DNA from: Isoetes taiwanensis
Lineage: Eukaryota > Streptophyta > Lycopodiopsida > Isoetales > Isoetaceae
Assembly: GCA_021234155.1 (NCBI GenBank)
Contig: JAJEKV010000005.1
Location: 12,222,787 to 12,286,786 of the forward strand
Direction of reading: 5' to 3'
DNA: 64,000 nucleotides
Shown here: in pieces, positions 35,338 through 46,693 of the stretch
Layout: each line of letters starts with the position of its first letter
Position numbering within the stretch: position 1 is the first letter of the stretch
Made by a program: the position numbers and the translations under genes
The notes under the pieces: model-generated
Seen by the model: the letters and a program-made list of their open reading frames with translations, nothing else
What the model was told of the DNA's origin: nothing
Database searches by the model: none

Positions 35338-35475
35338 GTTTATTACTGCCAAGGTTTTTCCCTAAAAAATACTTTGGGGCAGGGGTTTTTAAGTCATCGA
35401 TACTAATCGACCGATTGTTTTCTATTTTGGTTTTCGTAGGCCATCTAGTCTCCGTAGAGGATCAAAATAACTCAA
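35338..35475 (+). repeat. RTE-like LINE 3' end, older copy
   Basis: Matches the 3' end at 53810-53950: CAAGGTTTTTCCCT, GGGGCAGGGGTTTTTAA, GGCCATCTAGTCTCCGTAGAGGATCAAAA. It is followed by TTCAATG-type simple sequence and a degraded A-rich tail. It consists only of the 3' end, as is common for truncated LINE insertions. Confidence 0.8.
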
Positions 35476-35739
35476 TTCAATGCAATTTACCTTAATCATT
35501 AAAAAAAAAAAATAATAATAAATGCCATCGATTTCAACTATTGAACCATCTCCAACCGCCCAAGATAACCTTCACCAAAAAAACAACGTGCTATGCATGA
35601 GGGGTTGCCCTCTGGTGTCCGGACAATGTGTTTTCGTGGTTTATATTTTCTAGTTTCGTGTTGGTGTTTTTTTGTTTTGTGTAAAGCCATATGATGCTGT
35701 GGACACGAGGTTTTGTTTTCTCAGCGTAAGGGTTTTGAG

Positions 35740-36082
35740 TTTTGTTTACAAAGCTGTGCAAGTATTGATGCATGACAATGTCTCATGGAACACAATAATT
35801 GGAGGATACACTAAACAGTGGCATGGTAGCAATGAAAGTTTGTGTCTGTTCAATACTATGAAGAAAACTGGCACTAATCCATATGGGTTTACTTTTGTCA
35901 GGATCGTAGGTATGTGTATCAACTTGATGGCCTTGAAACAAGTTCATGCTCATGTCATTAAATCCGGATATGGAAGTAATACTTATGTTAGCAACACTCT
36001 TATTGACCTCTATGGAAAACATGGAGATGTGGATGAAACCTGCCAGGTATTTAACATGATGCTTACAAGGAATGCTGTATCC
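35740..36082 (+). pseudogene. PLS-class PPR protein pseudogene, upstream part
   Basis: The frame reads as consecutive pentatricopeptide repeats: VSWNTIIGGYTKQWHGSNES, a following LFNTMKKTGTNPYGFTFV, ALKQVHAHVIKSGYGSNTYV, SNTLIDLYGKHGDVDETCQV and NMMLTRNAVS. PPR proteins bind organellar RNA and direct editing, splicing or stability; the L- and S-type motif wording is that of the PLS subclass. Here the frame stops with TAG at 36082-36084, where a Trp codon (VSW) is usual, directly at the junction with an inserted retroposon. The gene resumes at 39940 after about 3.9 kb of inserted elements. No start or organelle-targeting region can be defined at the left. Confidence 0.88.
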
Positions 36083-36146
36083 TAGAAGAAGAAGAAGAAG
36101 AGATTTTAACGTCACGCCACAAGGCAGCGTCCTATCGGACATGTGA
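36083..36146 (-). mobile_element. 3' end of a microsatellite-tailed retroposon
   Basis: Minus strand: GTCACATGTCC, a variable stretch, GTGGCGTGACGTTAAAAT, then a (CTT)n tail that abuts the PPR sequence. The same body with a (CTAT)n tail occurs at 44308-44461 on the plus strand. Confidence 0.8.
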
Positions 36147-36159
36147 CACTAGAGCAGTA

Positions 36160-39100
36160 TGATTGGAGTTTATTCCCTTTTCAAGTTGAATACATTTTTC
36201 TTGAAGGATGATGATTTTTTGGCAGGCTGTAGACAGGCGTGGTTCACTTCTTTCTCTCGACATAGGGGCATGGCAGGTATTATTGATGCTCTCGCTGCTA
36301 TGAAGTCTTTTGCTAAAGGTTGGGGTCGTGAACGGGCTTCTGCTAACCGAAGCCTTCTGCTAGCTCTTTATCGACAACTTGAGGCATGCAGGTCTATTGC
36401 CCCATCAGTTGGTCATGTGGAGAAGCAAATTTTGTATAGCATTCGGCAGATGGAATCTGAACAGGTGCACTTTGCTCGCATTAAAGATGGCTTGCATGGT
36501 TCAAGGAGGGAGACCGGTGCACAGGTTTTTTCTTCAGAGCTGCCAAAACAAGAAAGCTAGCTGCATCTCTTCAGTCTCTGCAGATTCAGGATGGGCGTGT
36601 TGTTTCAGATCCAGCTGAGCTTAGAGGCTTTTTGCATAATCACTTTTCATCTTTCTTCACTGCTCGGCGTCTTCCTTTTCAGTCAGATTTTCAAGCGGTG
36701 CTTACTAAGGTTCATCCTATAGTCACCAATGAGCAAAGGGCCACTTTATAGGATGAGATCAGCCAGAATGATTTAGCTGAGGCCACATTTTCTCTCAAGA
36801 GGGGCAAGTGTCCAGGTCTTGATGGTATTCCAGTGGAGTTTTTCCAGGAGTATTGGGATTGGCTTGATGCAGATGTGTATGATGCTTTCAGGGATTTTAA
36901 AAGACAGAGGCACCTGGACAAAATCCTCAACTCTGTTTGCATCTCCCTTATTCCAAAATGTAAGGATCCCTCTTCCATTTCAGATTGGTGCCCCATTACT
37001 TTGTTGTCCTCAGTGTACAAGATCTTTGCTAAAGCTTTTGCTCAGAAGCTTTGTGGTGTGCTTACCGAGTCCATCTCTTCCACACAGTCAGGTTTCTTGC
37101 CTCGCCGGTGTATCTTGAATAATGTAGCAGCAGCATACGAGGGTCTCTATTGGGCTAGAATGCATGGTTACCCCATTGTATACTTGAAGCTAGATTTTGC
37201 AAAAGCATATGACAGTGTTGACTGGAGTTTCCTGGAGCAGTGCCTTTACGTCTTGATTTTGGTGTCCAGTTTGCAACAGATGTTATGAAACTTCATTATT
37301 CTGCTCGTTCTTCAGTTCTTTTTCAAGGAGAACCATCAACATTTTTTCAGGTGGGACGTGGCATTCGCCAAGGCTGTCCTTTGGCACCGCTGCTTTTTAC
37401 AATTGTGGCGGAGATTCTTTCTCAGGTATTCTCTCTTGCAGTGCAGGAAGGCATCCTGCATGGTCTTCCCATGAATAATGGTTCACAAGAGATCTGTAAT
37501 CAGTATGCAGATGAGATTTTCTTGTTCTTAATGGCTGATGAGCATAATTTGCAGAATGCCATTTCCTTGTTGGACAGTTTCTCTTTGGCTTCTGGTATCT
37601 TTGTGGGGTGGCAAAAGTGTACTGCCCTGTGGGCCCTAGACTCTCCAGTGCCATCTTCTGTGCTTGCATTTCCATGGAAGGTTCTTCCTCATGGGAAGGC
37701 AGCTAAGCTTCTAGACATTCCAGTTGGTATACACCTCTCATCTGGAGACGCGTGGGATGTCATTATTAAGGGGTTGGGAAGGCATTTGTTCTGGTGGTCC
37801 ACGGCTAAGTTATCTATGGCTGGTCGTGTAACTGCGGCAAAGTCAGTTCTCAGTGGTACACATGTCTACATGGCATCCATCTTGCTGGCACCGCAGACAA
37901 AGATGCAGCTCATTGTTCGTACTGTCAGGAACTTCATCTGGGGTGGCACTGAAGAAGGAGCTGATGTTAAAGTTAGTTGGGCGAAAGTGCATTATGCCTA
38001 AACTTTGTGGGGGGCTGGGGATGATTCACTTCCTTCTCCAGAGCAAGGTGCTGATTTCTAAGTTCATATGGCGGATTCTCAATAATGCTGATAATTCTCT
38101 AGGTCTACGTCTCATTCAGCAGTCTTTACAGATGTGCATTTCCTTTGGCTCTCCATCCATTAAGCCTCTCCTTCCATGGGCATTATTCTATCCACTTTCT
38201 CCATATCCTAGTGCATCTCCTTTCCTCAAGGGGTTGCTAGCTGCTTGGGAGACTGTGCGCACTTTGTTTCAGTTCCATCCAATGGCCCACACAGATCCTA
38301 CAGCCAGTTGTTGGTGGATCCCTTTGGGTGACGGTCAGGCAGATTGTCCCCTGGTCTCTTCTGTCCATCCATTGACGCAACGTCGGTGGCGAGCAGCAGG
38401 TGTGCTCACGGTATCTGCATGGTATAATGAGACAAGATTGTTGACGTGGAATGAGTTCAAATTGAAGTTCCTTCTCCTTCGTTGGGACCGGGGCATTGGG
38501 AAAAAGTAACTGCTACACTTCCTCCACACCCACAAGATGTGGCTCCCCAGCTCTGGGTGGTTCATGGCAGTGTTAAGAAGGAGCATCTGGTGCACTCGAT
38601 GTATGTGGTCCTGCTTTATCCTGAGGTGTTGCCTCCATCACCAAAGTGGCTTTTAGTTATCCCCGAGCCTCATCGTAAAGCAGTCTGGCGATGGGTATGG
38701 GATAAATTGCTTCATCCTAAGCTATCCATTTTATGGTGGCAGATCACTCATAGATGCGTGCGGGTAAACACTGTTGTTCATCGATTTCGTCCAGAAGTCT
38801 CTGTGATCTGCCCTCTTTGCACGCAGAGGGATGAGACAATTGAGCACTGCTTTTTCTTGTGTCACCATGTTCGACTTGCTTGGCAGTGGCTTCTGAGTCT
38901 TTTCCATTGTGACTTGAATAGTCAGCAGGTCCTATTGTCAGTCTATCCTAATTCTTGGGACAAGTTGGCAAAGAGGGCTTTCCACTTAGCATCTGCTTGG
39001 ATCGTCTGGTCCATCTGGAAGAGACGATCATCTTCAAGGGACAGCTCTTTTCAGATACGCAAGTGCTTAGTGGTGCCCGTAGTCGCATTGTGAAGGCGTA

Positions 39101-39880
39101 CAAGTGTTCTTCCTTAAAGGATGACATCAAAAGTGTCATTTGTATCTTCAGATTCACACCTACTCATAGCAAACAGTTGTGCTCATGGTGATCTGTGTTC
39201 TCTGCTTTTCTATGTTATGTATGTGGTGGGTAGTGTTCAGGGAATAAATTACTAATCGCATATTTCTTATTAGCCAGAATGACTTTAGCTAAACTTGCTC
39301 GATATTAGTCCCAAAACTTTCTGTGGTTTAGCTAAACTCTATACATTTTTCCTCTCATACTTTCTAGCGTTTAGCTAAACTAACCCAAATATTATCCCAA
39401 AAATTTCTATGGTGTGGCCAACAGAAAATATTAAACCAAATTACTATACTTTTTTTCAATATATTCCACTTATTTTAGTCATTTTCTTTGTGAAAACATT
39501 CTAAAATAATGCTAACTAGTAAAGTCTAGGACTCAAATTAATTCATAATGCTAAAAACTAAACTACTAGTCATATATTTTATATAAATTAGAATGATGTT
39601 AGCTAAACTAGCCCGAAATTTATTCTAACTGCAGTCCCGAAAAAAGTTAAGCTAAAATTATTATTTTTTTTCCATTTTTTTCCATTTACTTTAGCCAATT
39701 TTTTTTGAAAATGTGCTAAAGAATCGCCAAATAGCTAAGTTTAGCCCTTAAATTATTCCATGGTAGTGTTGCTCTAGTGGATATCTTCTCCACTGGGTTT
39801 TGAGTCCCCCATGTACTCTTTGTATTCTTTTGAGTAATAAAGGCCCACATTCATCAAAAAAAATAAAAAAATAAAAAAGC
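36160..39880 (+). pseudogene. L1-type LINE, second ORF (reverse transcriptase), interrupted
   Basis: Frames read in order as a plant L1 ORF2: a basic helix region (KGWGRERAS), the fingers (KCPGLDGIPVEFFQEYW), ISLIPKCKDP, SGFLPRRCILNNV, KLDFAKAYDSVDWSFLEQCL, RQGCPLAPLLF, the catalytic YAD box, then thumb and connection regions (LLDIPVGIHLSSGD, NFIWGGTEE), and a zinc-binding ending (ICPLCTQRDETIEHCFFLC). The catalytic box is YADE at 37504-37515 where YADD is usual. There is an in-frame TAG near 36750 and frameshifts near 37245, 37995 and 38490. The endonuclease part is missing (5' truncation). The 3' end carries AATAAA at 39835-39840 and an A-rich tail to 39880, and is split by a hAT-type MITE. 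The whole sits within the PPR pseudogene. Confidence 0.9.
39238..39762. mobile_element. hAT-type MITE, 525 bp, with 8-bp target duplication
   Basis: Ends CAGGGAATAAATTA and, reverse-complemented from the right, CATGGAATAATTTA are imperfect terminal inverted repeats of the hAT (CA-G-GG) kind. The 8 bases GTAGTGTT flank both sides (39230-39237 and 39763-39770), the target-duplication length of hAT elements. The interior is AT-rich with many TTAGCTAAA words and no coding. It lies in the 3' untranslated region of the LINE, so it is younger than the LINE. Confidence 0.9.
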
Positions 39881-39939
39881 ATTAACACTTTATAGACATT
39901 TATATTACATTTATTAATATTCTTAATGCTTGTGCATCT

Positions 39940-40440
39940 TTTCAAGCGCTAAAGATTGGTAAGCAGATCCATATTGAAGTTGAAGAAGCGGGATATGAGC
40001 TTGTTCCTTTTGTTTGTAATACAATTATATTGACATGTATGCCATATGTGAAAGACTAAAGGATGCACATAAAATGTTTAACCGGATATCGGCACGAGAT
40101 GTTGGTTTATGGAATGTGATAATTGCAGCCTATTCTCAGATGGCAATGACAGTGAGGCCTTAAAACGTTTGATGAGCAGGTATTTTGCAGCATATCACAC
40201 CATTCTCTGGCTTCATGATAAATAATAATGGTGGCTATGTCCACCATGCTCACTATGAAAGGGTTGTCAATATTCTGCTGGCACTATTTCTATTTCATGA
40301 ATTTAGAATATCCTTTTGGATATTCAGGATGCTTAGATGAAGTAGAAGAAGTAAAAACTGCAATGCCATTTCCAGGACAACACCTTGTATTCCCTCTACA
40401 ATACATGATGATGCAGGGAGAGCAGTTCGCAGTATAGAAT
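39940..40440 (+). pseudogene. PPR pseudogene, downstream part
   Basis: Continues the PPR gene after the nested insertions: GKQIHIEVEEAGYELVPFVC, MYAICERLKDAHKMFNRISA, DVGLWNVIIAAYSQ, then a region like the C-terminal E-type motifs (YSGCLDEVEEVKTAMPF). Frameshifts occur near 40030 and 40145. Together with 35740-36082 it shows a PLS-class gene with E motif that was already decaying or was killed by insertion. A third PPR-like scrap (MNVVYNAWAK) is at 40812-40845. Confidence 0.8.
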
Positions 40441-42225
40441 ATATTTTTACAGAGTGATTTGTGTTCATAGTGATTAAATCTACTATGTCCTAGTGTTTTT
40501 GTCTGGAAACACTCGATATTAGCTTTTAATTGAAATGCTTCATATTTATAAGAGATGCCATCATAGCTCTTTCATGTGGAAACTGAGTGGTGTATGCCTC
40601 TAATAATCCTGCACATGCTGATGCCAGTGTGAATGGAAAAAATTTGCCCTTTATGCTTTCTTTAGAAAGAATGAATAGAAGCAGCAAGCAATTGCCAAAA
40701 ACAAAATTTTTTTCCATCATATTACCTTCCAGTCTGTCCCCTTTTGGCGTGTATGCAGATAGCTATGGAGTTTGAGTTCTGCTTGTTTGAATTTTGAGGA
40801 CTGTTATAAACCATGAATGTTGTATACAATGCTTGGGCAAAAATATTCTTATCTTCTTTTTTATTTTGGGATGACGTTGGGACCCGTGCAAGGGAACGCC
40901 GCATGTAACGCCGCATGCGGCAATCCTTCTCGCTTGCGGCTCCTCTTGCGGGACGCGGCTGACAGCATGCCAGTTTTTGAACTCGCAGAGGTCTTCGAAT
41001 TTTGCCATCCGTGGGTGCGATCCTTCCTCTCTCTGCTCTTTTATTTGGCACTCACGATTTCCTCCCTGCTCTTCCTGTAGCGCTCCGATTTTTGGCGGTA
41101 AAGCTTGAGCTGAGTCGTATGCTTTTGTAGGTATTAGAAAAAAACCAAGATAGAAAAGATTGAGAAAACCGTGATTGAATGAACTCTGATGTATTGCTAA
41201 AACGCTTAAGTTCTTATTCAGTTTTTGCCAGGATCAATGCTTTTGTGGCTTTTTGCAATATATAGACACAGGTGACTCCTGAGACATGGTTTATGTTCTG
41301 GGTTTGAGACGTGTTTCCTACGGGTAAAGATCGTTCACGCCATTGCAAATGCTCAAAAACCTCAGGAATCCATTTGTCTGGCATAAAGGGATTTTGTTCC
41401 GTAGTTCGATTCCTGTGAAAGGTATGCTTCGTGTTGATGCAATGTTGCCCTATATTTGTAAATGCGAATCTAGGCCTACTTTTGGATTTATGACAGTGTT
41501 CTTATTTGTTTTTTATTTTCTGCAATTGATCTTGGTTTGGACAATCTTTCCGAAATTGATTCATCCTCAGAAGTGCATTTTAGTGAAGAGTCTATACGAA
41601 TATGAACTTTGAATTGCCACAGAAGGAAGGCATCTGCATCTTTGCGCATCGTCATGTCGCTGAATCTGAGGCTTGCTTTTTTGCAGCCTTATTTCTTTAG
41701 GTATGCCCGAGTTATTTTTTCATGTCCTCAAAGTACATATAGACACATTGTGGGTGCTGCATTTTTCTGTTTATTTTTTTTTTGACAATACAGACATTTA
41801 GGTCTTCATCCCCGCTTGGTGAGTTCGGCAAAAGCAGAAATGTTCACTTCCAACATGAGGTGTCTGACTATGGGCCTTGCACTTTGAGTATAGGTAACGG
41901 TTCTAGATTCTTTTGTATGGTATGAGAAGATAGCTGAATGTGTTTAGTGTAGGCTTTCATGGCACAACATTCAGGTCAATTATTATATGGGTTTGGTATG
42001 GCCTCTTATCTATTTCTTGCTGGTTCTTTTTTTTATGTGCTTGATATGATTGTAGTTCATGTTATGCACAGTTTTCTTGCATACGCAATGTAAGTTTCTA
42101 TTTGGTGTATGAAATACAATAACTTGACTGCCACATACGCCTTCTTTATGGGTCAAGGAAAATTAGAACTGTTGTTTAATGTGCAGTATTTATTTGCTAT
42201 AAATATCCCTTTATGATCAGAGATT
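40441..42225. other. Unassigned; GC-rich island at 40885-41010
   Basis: The island CGCCGCATG...CGCGGCTGAC is unlike its AT-rich surroundings and could be the 5' end of a transcribed region, with GT donor-like sites near 41128 and 41420 downstream. The frame 40817-41080 (87 residues, hydrophobic C-terminus) is not recognisable. No gene is claimed. Confidence 0.35.
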
Positions 42226-42300
42226 CACTACAAGAAAATGCGTCTTGGATGGACGGTCATTGATAGATGCAGTTGTTGGCGAAGAATATACATATAGTCA
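42226..42300 (+). mobile_element. Solitary CACTA-type 5' terminus
   Basis: CACTACAAGAAAATGCGTC followed by GGATGGACGGTCATTGATAG has the wording of plant CACTA ends. No matching inverted end was found downstream, so it is a truncated remnant or the partner lies beyond recognition. The right limit is arbitrary. Confidence 0.5.
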
Positions 42301-44307
42301 TCAATGTCGTGAAATTATTTTGCTGGAAGCAAGAGAGAACCCACCCATTTCAGTGGAAAGGATTTGTTGATAGAGGTTTAAATTGTAGGTCTTTACTTCT
42401 TTAACAATGATCTTTTTGGCCACATTAGGTATAGAACCTTGTGTTTAGTTTGAAATTGCTTAGTTTAGATGGTACTTTATGTAGTCTGTTGATGGGCCTT
42501 GCTTTGTGATAAAGCTTTCATTTGTTTCTGTTGTTCCTCTATTTAGACCATCTGAGTTTTCTTGATCTTGGCTTTTTCTTAAGTGTGCAGGGATGTTTGA
42601 AGTTCCTTAGCACTAATTTGCAAGGTACCTTCAATTTTATGCAGTCATGTTTATTTTTATAGTTTACAACAGAAGGAAAGATAGAAATTTCAGCGGGCAA
42701 ACAAGGTGAGTTGTTTCAGAATTAGGCATCTGCATAATTTGAGAAGCTATTACAAGCTCAATCATGGATGTCTAAATGGATTGTGTTGGTAGAAATTTGC
42801 ATTTATCTCAATTTAATTATTATCTTGTGGCAAAGAACATTTGTTTTAACTGACTTGGCCATAACTAGAATATTTGTCATATAAGCACTTAGAATATCTC
42901 CTGCCAGAATGATAGTATGCTGAATAGAGAATGGCTGGAATTCTACAGGATGGAACTCCAAGAAAGGTGATACTGGACATGCGATTCAAACTTGTGAGTT
43001 CTTTGTACTTGTGAGCTAAATTAATTTTCAACAAAAATTTGCTTGCTGATTATTGTATCTAGCATCATATCTATTTCTTCTAGAAGATATTTTGCTTGCA
43101 CAGGTTTTTGGTGTTGTTGTAGAGTGCATTAAAGAAAGATGAAAAGCAATGGCCATTGGGGCCATAAGCAATCTAAGTCCACATAACCAACCTGACAAGG
43201 TATAAGAATTTATACGTTTCTTCATTTGTTTTATAAGAGCTATAACTCATCATTTGCTTTTTTTATTGAATGGTTTAAGTTTTCAAGATCTCCGACTGAT
43301 GGCATTTCTCCTTTAGCCAATACTGCATTTTGTCCAATGCGTTAAACATTCAGGCTTAATTTTCTAAGGCTCATATGAGCTAACCATTCCTCTATTCGCA
43401 AGGGGTAGTGGTATTGCTTCCTCCAATGGATTTTAGTCAAGCATAGCGTTTCATACTTTCTCCAATTTAGAACTATAATTGGTTTGGCTACACATTGGAT
43501 CTGCTCTCTTCCACAAACACAAAATCCTAGACAAACCTTAAGCTTAAACCTTATGTAGGCCTTACTATATGTACCCTTGATCGTCTATCCATTCTATTGC
43601 ACTCCACGCTCCATTATTCCTACCCATTTCAGAAGCTCGCGGATAATGCACGAGCTTCCTAAACTCTATAGCTTCGCCTTAGGTACTCCATTATGGACAC
43701 AATTATATTTATTACTCTTTAATCCACTTACAAACTCCATTATGTATGGCCATTTATTCGCATGCCTACGATGTTGGTGCTTTCTGCCGTATGGAAATTG
43801 TAAAATTTTGGATGGCTTTGGGCATTTTCAACCTCTATGTTATTTCTTCAGAAGTAACAATGGTGGGCTTTTGTAATCATGGGTTTCTATAAGTGTTTAG
43901 GATTTAGGTTGGGATGTGTTTTTAGATAGCATAACATCATCACTATGTATTAAATATCTTTCGGAGATCGAGACTCAATGGTGGACTTGCCAAATTCTAT
44001 TTTTCTCATAAGAATATGGTTCTAAGATTGCTTTTTATGTTCAGGAGGCCCTTACTTGGAGTAAGTAGTTGGTGAGCTCCCTAGGACAAGCCAGTTTCAC
44101 ATCCCGTGTAAGAGTCCGATGGCTGATAGGAGCCACATAGTGCAACCACAGGCATATAGTCAAACACATTGACATCTTTGGTCGTTTGTCTTATGTCATA
44201 AGATCATTTTTAATTTAAGCTGGGTTTGAAATAGGTGAAATGTTCCTCTACCCCAACATTATGAAACCAAAACAAATGAAGAAGAAGAATGATAACACCC
44301 TTATATT
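42301..44307. other. Unassigned; one exon-like block
   Basis: At 43112-43199, after TTGCACAG and before a GTATAA donor, the plus strand reads FGVVVECIKER, a TGA, then KAMAIGAISNLSPHNQPDK. It looks like a former exon killed by a TGA. The family is not recognised. Nothing else could be assigned. Confidence 0.35.
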
Positions 44308-44408
44308 GTGATAAATGCTAATAGGATCTATCTATCCACCAAGCAATGTAGTGTGGTATGTGGTCACATGTCCAGTTGGATGATGCCTAGTGGCGTGACG
44401 TTAAAATA

Positions 44409-44460
<52 letters not shown>

Positions 44461-44461
44461 A
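44308..44461 (+). mobile_element. Microsatellite-tailed retroposon, plus-strand copy
   Basis: GGTCACATGTCCAG, then GCCTAGTGGCGTGACGTTAAAATA, then about 13 CTAT repeats (44410-44461). The body matches 36146-36083 (minus). No ORF; probably a SINE or 5'-truncated LINE. The left limit is uncertain. Confidence 0.8.
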
Positions 44462-44717
44462 AATGCAATTTTATTGACCAGGCATTAGATTAGCAATCTT
44501 CTACAAAACCTAAAGCAATACCCTAAACTGGATGGACTCCATTATGTCTATATCTTCTATTTCACTCCATGTTGTCTATTGTTCCTACCTATCCTCAGTT
44601 AATGCATAACACTCCTTTACATCTATAGACACAATACATTTAGTGCTTTTAGTTCCATCTGCCCTCTTACGTCTACTTATTCCACATGTCTACTCATTCC
44701 ACACGTCCTAGACTAAT
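44462..44717. other. Sequence inside a probable Helitron
   Basis: It should belong to the Helitron whose 3' end follows. CATTCCACA-type words repeat (44685 and 44698). No coding. Confidence 0.4.
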
Positions 44718-44746
44718 GCCCGGCATCGCCGGGCACACGTTCCTAG
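44718..44746 (+). mobile_element. Helitron 3' terminus
   Basis: Perfect hairpin GCCCGGC-ATC-GCCGGGC (44718-44734), then ACACGTTC and CTAG (44743-44746) followed by T. This is the hallmark of Helitron 3' ends and matches the minus-strand end at 17492. The flanking sequence after it (GAACATTGTATACAATGGTT) resembles the PPR scrap at 40812, so the target may have been a PPR-derived repeat. Confidence 0.8.
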
Positions 44747-45754
44747 TGTTAAATTATTAATACAATGAACATTGTATACAATGGTTGGGCATGATACTGC
44801 AGACTTGTAGTTGTACTAAGGATTTACCAAATGTTATATGAAATAACTACATTGTGGTCTTATCAAAAATTTGAAAAGCAAAGATCGAGGGTCTAAGGGT
44901 GTTCCATTAGTTGTTCATTTCCATCAATCTTTAGTGCATGGATTTAAAATTATGTACAAAATGGAAGCTAAGGAGACGAATTTACCAATGCTTCAAAATA
45001 ATAACATTAATATAGGTATTCATTCGATAAACGATTAAATATTCCAATTTGTTGCATATACTAGACACAAAAATTCAAGCTTATTGATACTGAAATATAG
45101 CCCTTTTTCCCATCATTAGCATATGTTTGATTAAACCATGAACGTGAAAAAGCCAATTATAAACTTGGTTAATAAAATTACGTAAAAATAGGGTGGGCCA
45201 GTTTCTGCCCTATCCGCCAATCTCTGTCTGCCACGTGGCAGACATTCTTTCCCGGAATTACTAATTCCTAAACTTGAATTTTCAGGAATCATTTATTCTT
45301 TTTAAGCGTGTGGTTTTCCAGTTCAAATTTCTGGATCAGACAGAAATCAATAAATTCATTCCAGATATTCATCAGATTCGTAGATAGATTGACACAGATA
45401 AAATTAATAAAATCATAATAGTTGCATTCATAAAACTATCAGGGTATTACATAGAATCACAAGGTGGAGATAGGACAATCCTTCTATCTAAGGCCCACCT
45501 CTTTCTCGGTAACTGTATTTCTTCATCCCAGTGCCCCTTTTTTCTTACTTGAGCTTCGGAAGTCCAAAAGCCCTCTCATTGTTGCTTGCTTTCTTGTAAT
45601 ATCCTGCATAAATTCACACAACCAACTCACAACTACCATTAACATTATTAACACAAACCATATCTAAATTAAAATCCCCCTTAAACCCCCTTTCGTTTGG
45701 GTGCATATTCACACGGGGTTTAAACATATTTAAAGTCAATATGATGGAATTAGT

Positions 45755-46133
45755 GCATACGAGCTGCTTCTGTCCGAGTACAATCCATTGGTATTCCCTC
45801 CACAAAAAGAGTAGAAACTGCATCAGGCGGAAGCATATCTCACATCCCTTCTTGTTCTCATGCAGACCCATTCAAACCCAAAGCGGCAGCTCTTCCTGCA
45901 AGGCCTACATCAAGACCTACCATGCGTGCTCCTTGCGCTAAAAGGTTTGGATCATTTAATGCATCTAGGGCGCCAGCACTAAGCATCCCAAGACCACCTG
46001 CAAAACCCCCAGCAAGCCCCCCTGCAAGTCCTCCTCCAAAAGCACTAGTAAGCCCACCAAGGTCGCCCAATCCTAAACCTGCACTGGTTGCAAATGCTAG
46101 CTCTGATGATGATAGGCCTGTTCCATAAGCAAG
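45755..46133 (-). pseudogene. RRM RNA-binding protein fragment inside the TTA-flanked element
   Basis: After a GCAG acceptor at 46134-46137 the minus strand encodes a Gly/Ala/Leu-rich stretch (LAYGTGLSSSELAFATSAG, then GGLAGGLAGGFAGG, LNDPNLLAQGARMVGLD). After a frame break (TGA at about 45863) comes LPPDAVSTLFVEGIPMDCTR, the start of an RNA-recognition motif with its RNP2-type LFVEGI strand. Plant scw1/RBP-like RRM proteins have just this order of low-complexity stretch, PPDA-x-x-TLFVEGLP and RRM. The RRM stops after its first helix, so only a fragment was captured. The frame break and truncation make it non-functional. Confidence 0.7.
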
Positions 46134-46360
46134 CTGCCATGAAAATGCACAAAATATCATGTAAGATAAATATAACACACATCTAAGTCCATCAGATTAT
46201 GAAATTTACAACTGTCACTTAGTTAACTAAATAAGGTCCTTGAGCATGTTCCAATAACATCGTATAATCCACAAGAATGTCATCAGTGACACAGGATACT
46301 GTGAACATACATGAAATATTCGACCAGACAAAACTCAAGAATAGAGGCTTCCTTTTGGCT

Positions 46361-46693
46361 CATCGATTAAAAAGGAAGAATAAAGGAGATTAAGCTTTTT
46401 CCCTTTCTTTTCTATTCTCCCAGAATCTCGAATCTAACAGAACAAGCGCAAATATCCAAATCTCGAAAATGTCCTATTCATTACCTGGCTTGTTTTCAGC
46501 AGCTCCAAACCCATGTCAAGATCACTGCACGAAATTGGAAAAGGCAAAACCTCTGCTAGAACATAGGGAAAACTGTGTATGATTCAAAGATCAGAGATGC
46601 CCTTGCAACACCTGAGTTACAAACGGCAGTTCATCGATTAAACAGGAAGAATAAAGGAGATTAAGCTTTTTCCCTTTCTTTTCTATTCGCCCA
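46361..46693. repeat. 62-bp direct duplication, 271 bp apart
   Basis: CATCGATTAAA-AGGAAGAATAAAGG and the following AGCTTTTTCCCTTTC occur at 46361-46422 and 46632-46693 with few differences, placed between the two captured gene fragments. Confidence 0.85.

Noticed and set aside
44308-44493. A 61-residue ORF ending in repeated YLSI
   Set aside because: The repeat is translation of the CTAT microsatellite tail of a retroposon.
45858-46178. A stand-alone glycine-rich protein
   Set aside because: Its start lies before a splice acceptor and the frame ends where an RRM frame should continue; it is part of a captured RRM-gene fragment.
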